The notes under the pieces: generated by a model
What the model was told of the DNA's origin: nothing
The model's input: the letters and a program-made list of their open reading frames with translations, nothing else
The model's database searches: none
Translations under genes and position numbers: made by a program
Shown: piece by piece, positions 5,520 through 6,454 of the stretch
Layout of the letters: each line of letters opens with the position of its first letter
Position numbering within the stretch: position 1 is the first letter of the stretch
Assembly: GCA_029260675.1 (NCBI GenBank)
Contig: JAJDCV010000271.1
Span: 1-6,454 of the forward strand
Direction: 5' to 3'
DNA length: 6,454 nt
Source of the DNA: Phycisphaeraceae bacterium
GTDB lineage: Bacteria > Planctomycetota > Phycisphaerae > Phycisphaerales > Phycisphaeraceae

Positions 5520-6454
5520 ATGAAGAAACTGCTCTCAATCACACTCCGGATTCTCCTGGCGGCGGCGGGGATCGGGTACATCGTCTGGACGCTCTCCTGG
5601 CACGACCGGGTCGTGATCCCGGAGGGCTACACCTTCGCCGACGGTTCAGTTGCCGATCAGGAAATGGCACTTCAGGTCTCATCTCAAGAGCCTGACGGCT
5701 GGTGGATTCTTTTAATCCACGGCGGGAGTGATCGGGTACGGGTCCATATTGCGACGGATGAGATTTCCGCCGACCAGCCCCGGTTCAAGCCCGGGATCGT
5801 CACGATGCTGCGAGGCTCCGATGCGTGGCTGTTGTTGTTTGGCCTGGCGTTGATCCTCCCGGTGTTCCCGATCCAGGCTGCGCGGTGGTGGATGCTGATG
5901 CGCTGCCGTGGCATGGACGTGCCTTACACCCGCGCGATCCGCCTGACGATGGTCGGCCTGTTCTTCAATTTCTGCATGCCCGGGATGACAGGCGGGGACG
6001 TCGTCAAGGCCTACTACGCCGCCAAGGGCAGCGGCGTACGCGGCGTCGCGGTGATGAGCGTGATCTTTGATCGCATCACGGGCCTGCTTGGGTTGATCCT
6101 GCTCGCGGGCATCGCCGGCCTGGTCATGCTCGCTCGCGGCACGTTGGACCCGCAGGTGCACGGCCTGGTGTCCACGGTCACGCTGCTGATCTGGCTTGGC
6201 TTTGCCGCGACGTTGATCGCACCGGCGTTTTTCTTTTCCCGGCGGGTGCGCGCCATCATCAGGCTCGATCGCCTGTTCACCAGGCTGGGGCCCGAGCACA
6301 TCCTTGTGCGCATCGACGAGGCGGCCTCGGCCTACCGTGATCACAAGCGCGTGATCCTTACCTCCGTGATGATCAGCCTCCCGGTCCACATCTGTCAGGC
6401 CTTGGCGACCACGATGGCCGGCTACGCGCTGGGGATGGACCTGCCGATCGGGTT
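5520..6454 (+). CDS. LPG_synthase_TM / UPF0104 flippase-like membrane protein, N-terminal part, cut by window edge
   Basis: The ATG at 5520 opens 311 codons that reach the right edge without a stop. An in-frame TAA at 5511-5513 rules out a longer N-terminus. The protein has a first helix (about 7-25), an exported-looking soluble loop (about 27-98), then polytopic membrane segments at about 102-120, 139-155, 176-205, 218-239 and 278-300. The core signature FFNFCMPGMTGGDVVKAYYA (148-167) followed by FDRITGLLGL (183-192) and an earlier ARWWMLMR (121-128) is typical of the lysylphosphatidylglycerol synthetase TM-region family. That family includes the membrane half of MprF and AglD/YbhN-like proteins, which act in transfer or flipping of lipid-linked substrates. 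No aminoacyl-transfer domain is visible in the portion present, so this is probably a stand-alone membrane protein. No strong Shine-Dalgarno is seen. The gene is divergent from the four-helix membrane protein across 119 bp with no recognisable promoter. Confidence 0.82.
   Translation, partial: MKKLLSITLRILLAAAGIGYIVWTLSWHDRVVIPEGYTFADGSVADQEMALQVSSQEPDGWWILLIHGGSDRVRVHIATDEISADQPRFKPGIVTMLRGSDAWLLLFGLALILPVFPIQAARWWMLMRCRGMDVPYTRAIRLTMVGLFFNFCMPGMTGGDVVKAYYAAKGSGVRGVAVMSVIFDRITGLLGLILLAGIAGLVMLARGTLDPQVHGLVSTVTLLIWLGFAATLIAPAFFFSRRVRAIIRLDRLFTRLGPEHILVRIDEAASAYRDHKRVILTSVMISLPVHICQALATTMAGYALGMDLPIG

Noticed and set aside
5712..6389. Minus-strand open frame of 225 codons opposite the flippase-like gene
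   Set aside because: Translation is rich in Asp, His, Gln and Arg, as expected opposite a hydrophobic membrane protein; the plus frame carries family signatures.
1..6454. Possible defence, mobile or biosynthetic system
   Set aside because: No nuclease, transposase, integrase, toxin-antitoxin, CRISPR repeat or modular biosynthetic gene is present, and strictly alternating strands argue against any multi-gene operon in the window.

Overview
The window is about 6.5 kb of GC-rich DNA carrying six protein-coding genes: four complete and one cut off at each edge. I see no rRNA, tRNA, CRISPR array, insertion sequence, phage gene or attachment site. The gene mix suggests a chromosomal segment of a planctomycete, perhaps the Phycisphaerae: a secreted prenyltransferase/squalene-oxidase-repeat protein, an RDD membrane protein with a large exported N-terminal part, a secreted alpha/beta hydrolase, and a flippase-like LPG_synthase_TM protein with an extra loop. 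High GC, common GATC-containing codons and weak Shine-Dalgarno sites fit this. The assignment is inferred from protein character, not from a marker gene.

Layout. Positions 1-333 (minus) are the first 111 codons of a probable phosphatidate cytidylyltransferase (CdsA), running off the left edge. A 190-bp divergent spacer follows. Positions 524-2368 (plus) encode a 614-residue protein: signal peptide, exported domain, Pro-rich linker, membrane segment and C-terminal RDD domain. It converges, with only 24 bp between stop codons, on 2393-3559 (minus), a 388-residue secreted alpha-alpha repeat protein of the prenyltransferase/squalene oxidase fold. That gene is divergent from 3639-4691 (plus), a 350-residue secreted alpha/beta hydrolase; the 79-bp spacer holds candidate back-to-back promoters. 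A 115-bp convergent spacer with a perfect 7-bp-stem hairpin separates the hydrolase from 4807-5400 (minus), a 197-residue four-helix membrane protein of unknown function. After a 119-bp divergent spacer, 5520-6454 (plus) holds the first 311 codons of a LPG_synthase_TM/UPF0104 polytopic membrane protein, running off the right edge.

How the genes work together. Strands alternate strictly (-, +, -, +, -, +), so no two genes here share an operon and each probably has its own promoter. The common theme is the cell envelope: all six products are membrane-embedded or carry an export signal. CdsA would make CDP-diacylglycerol for phospholipids, and the LPG_synthase_TM family handles lipid-linked substrates. 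The alternating orientation argues against a dedicated pathway. I found no convincing new multi-gene system; the best leads are the composite RDD protein, the non-catalytic-looking terpene-cyclase-fold protein, and the shared promoter region near 3580-3624.
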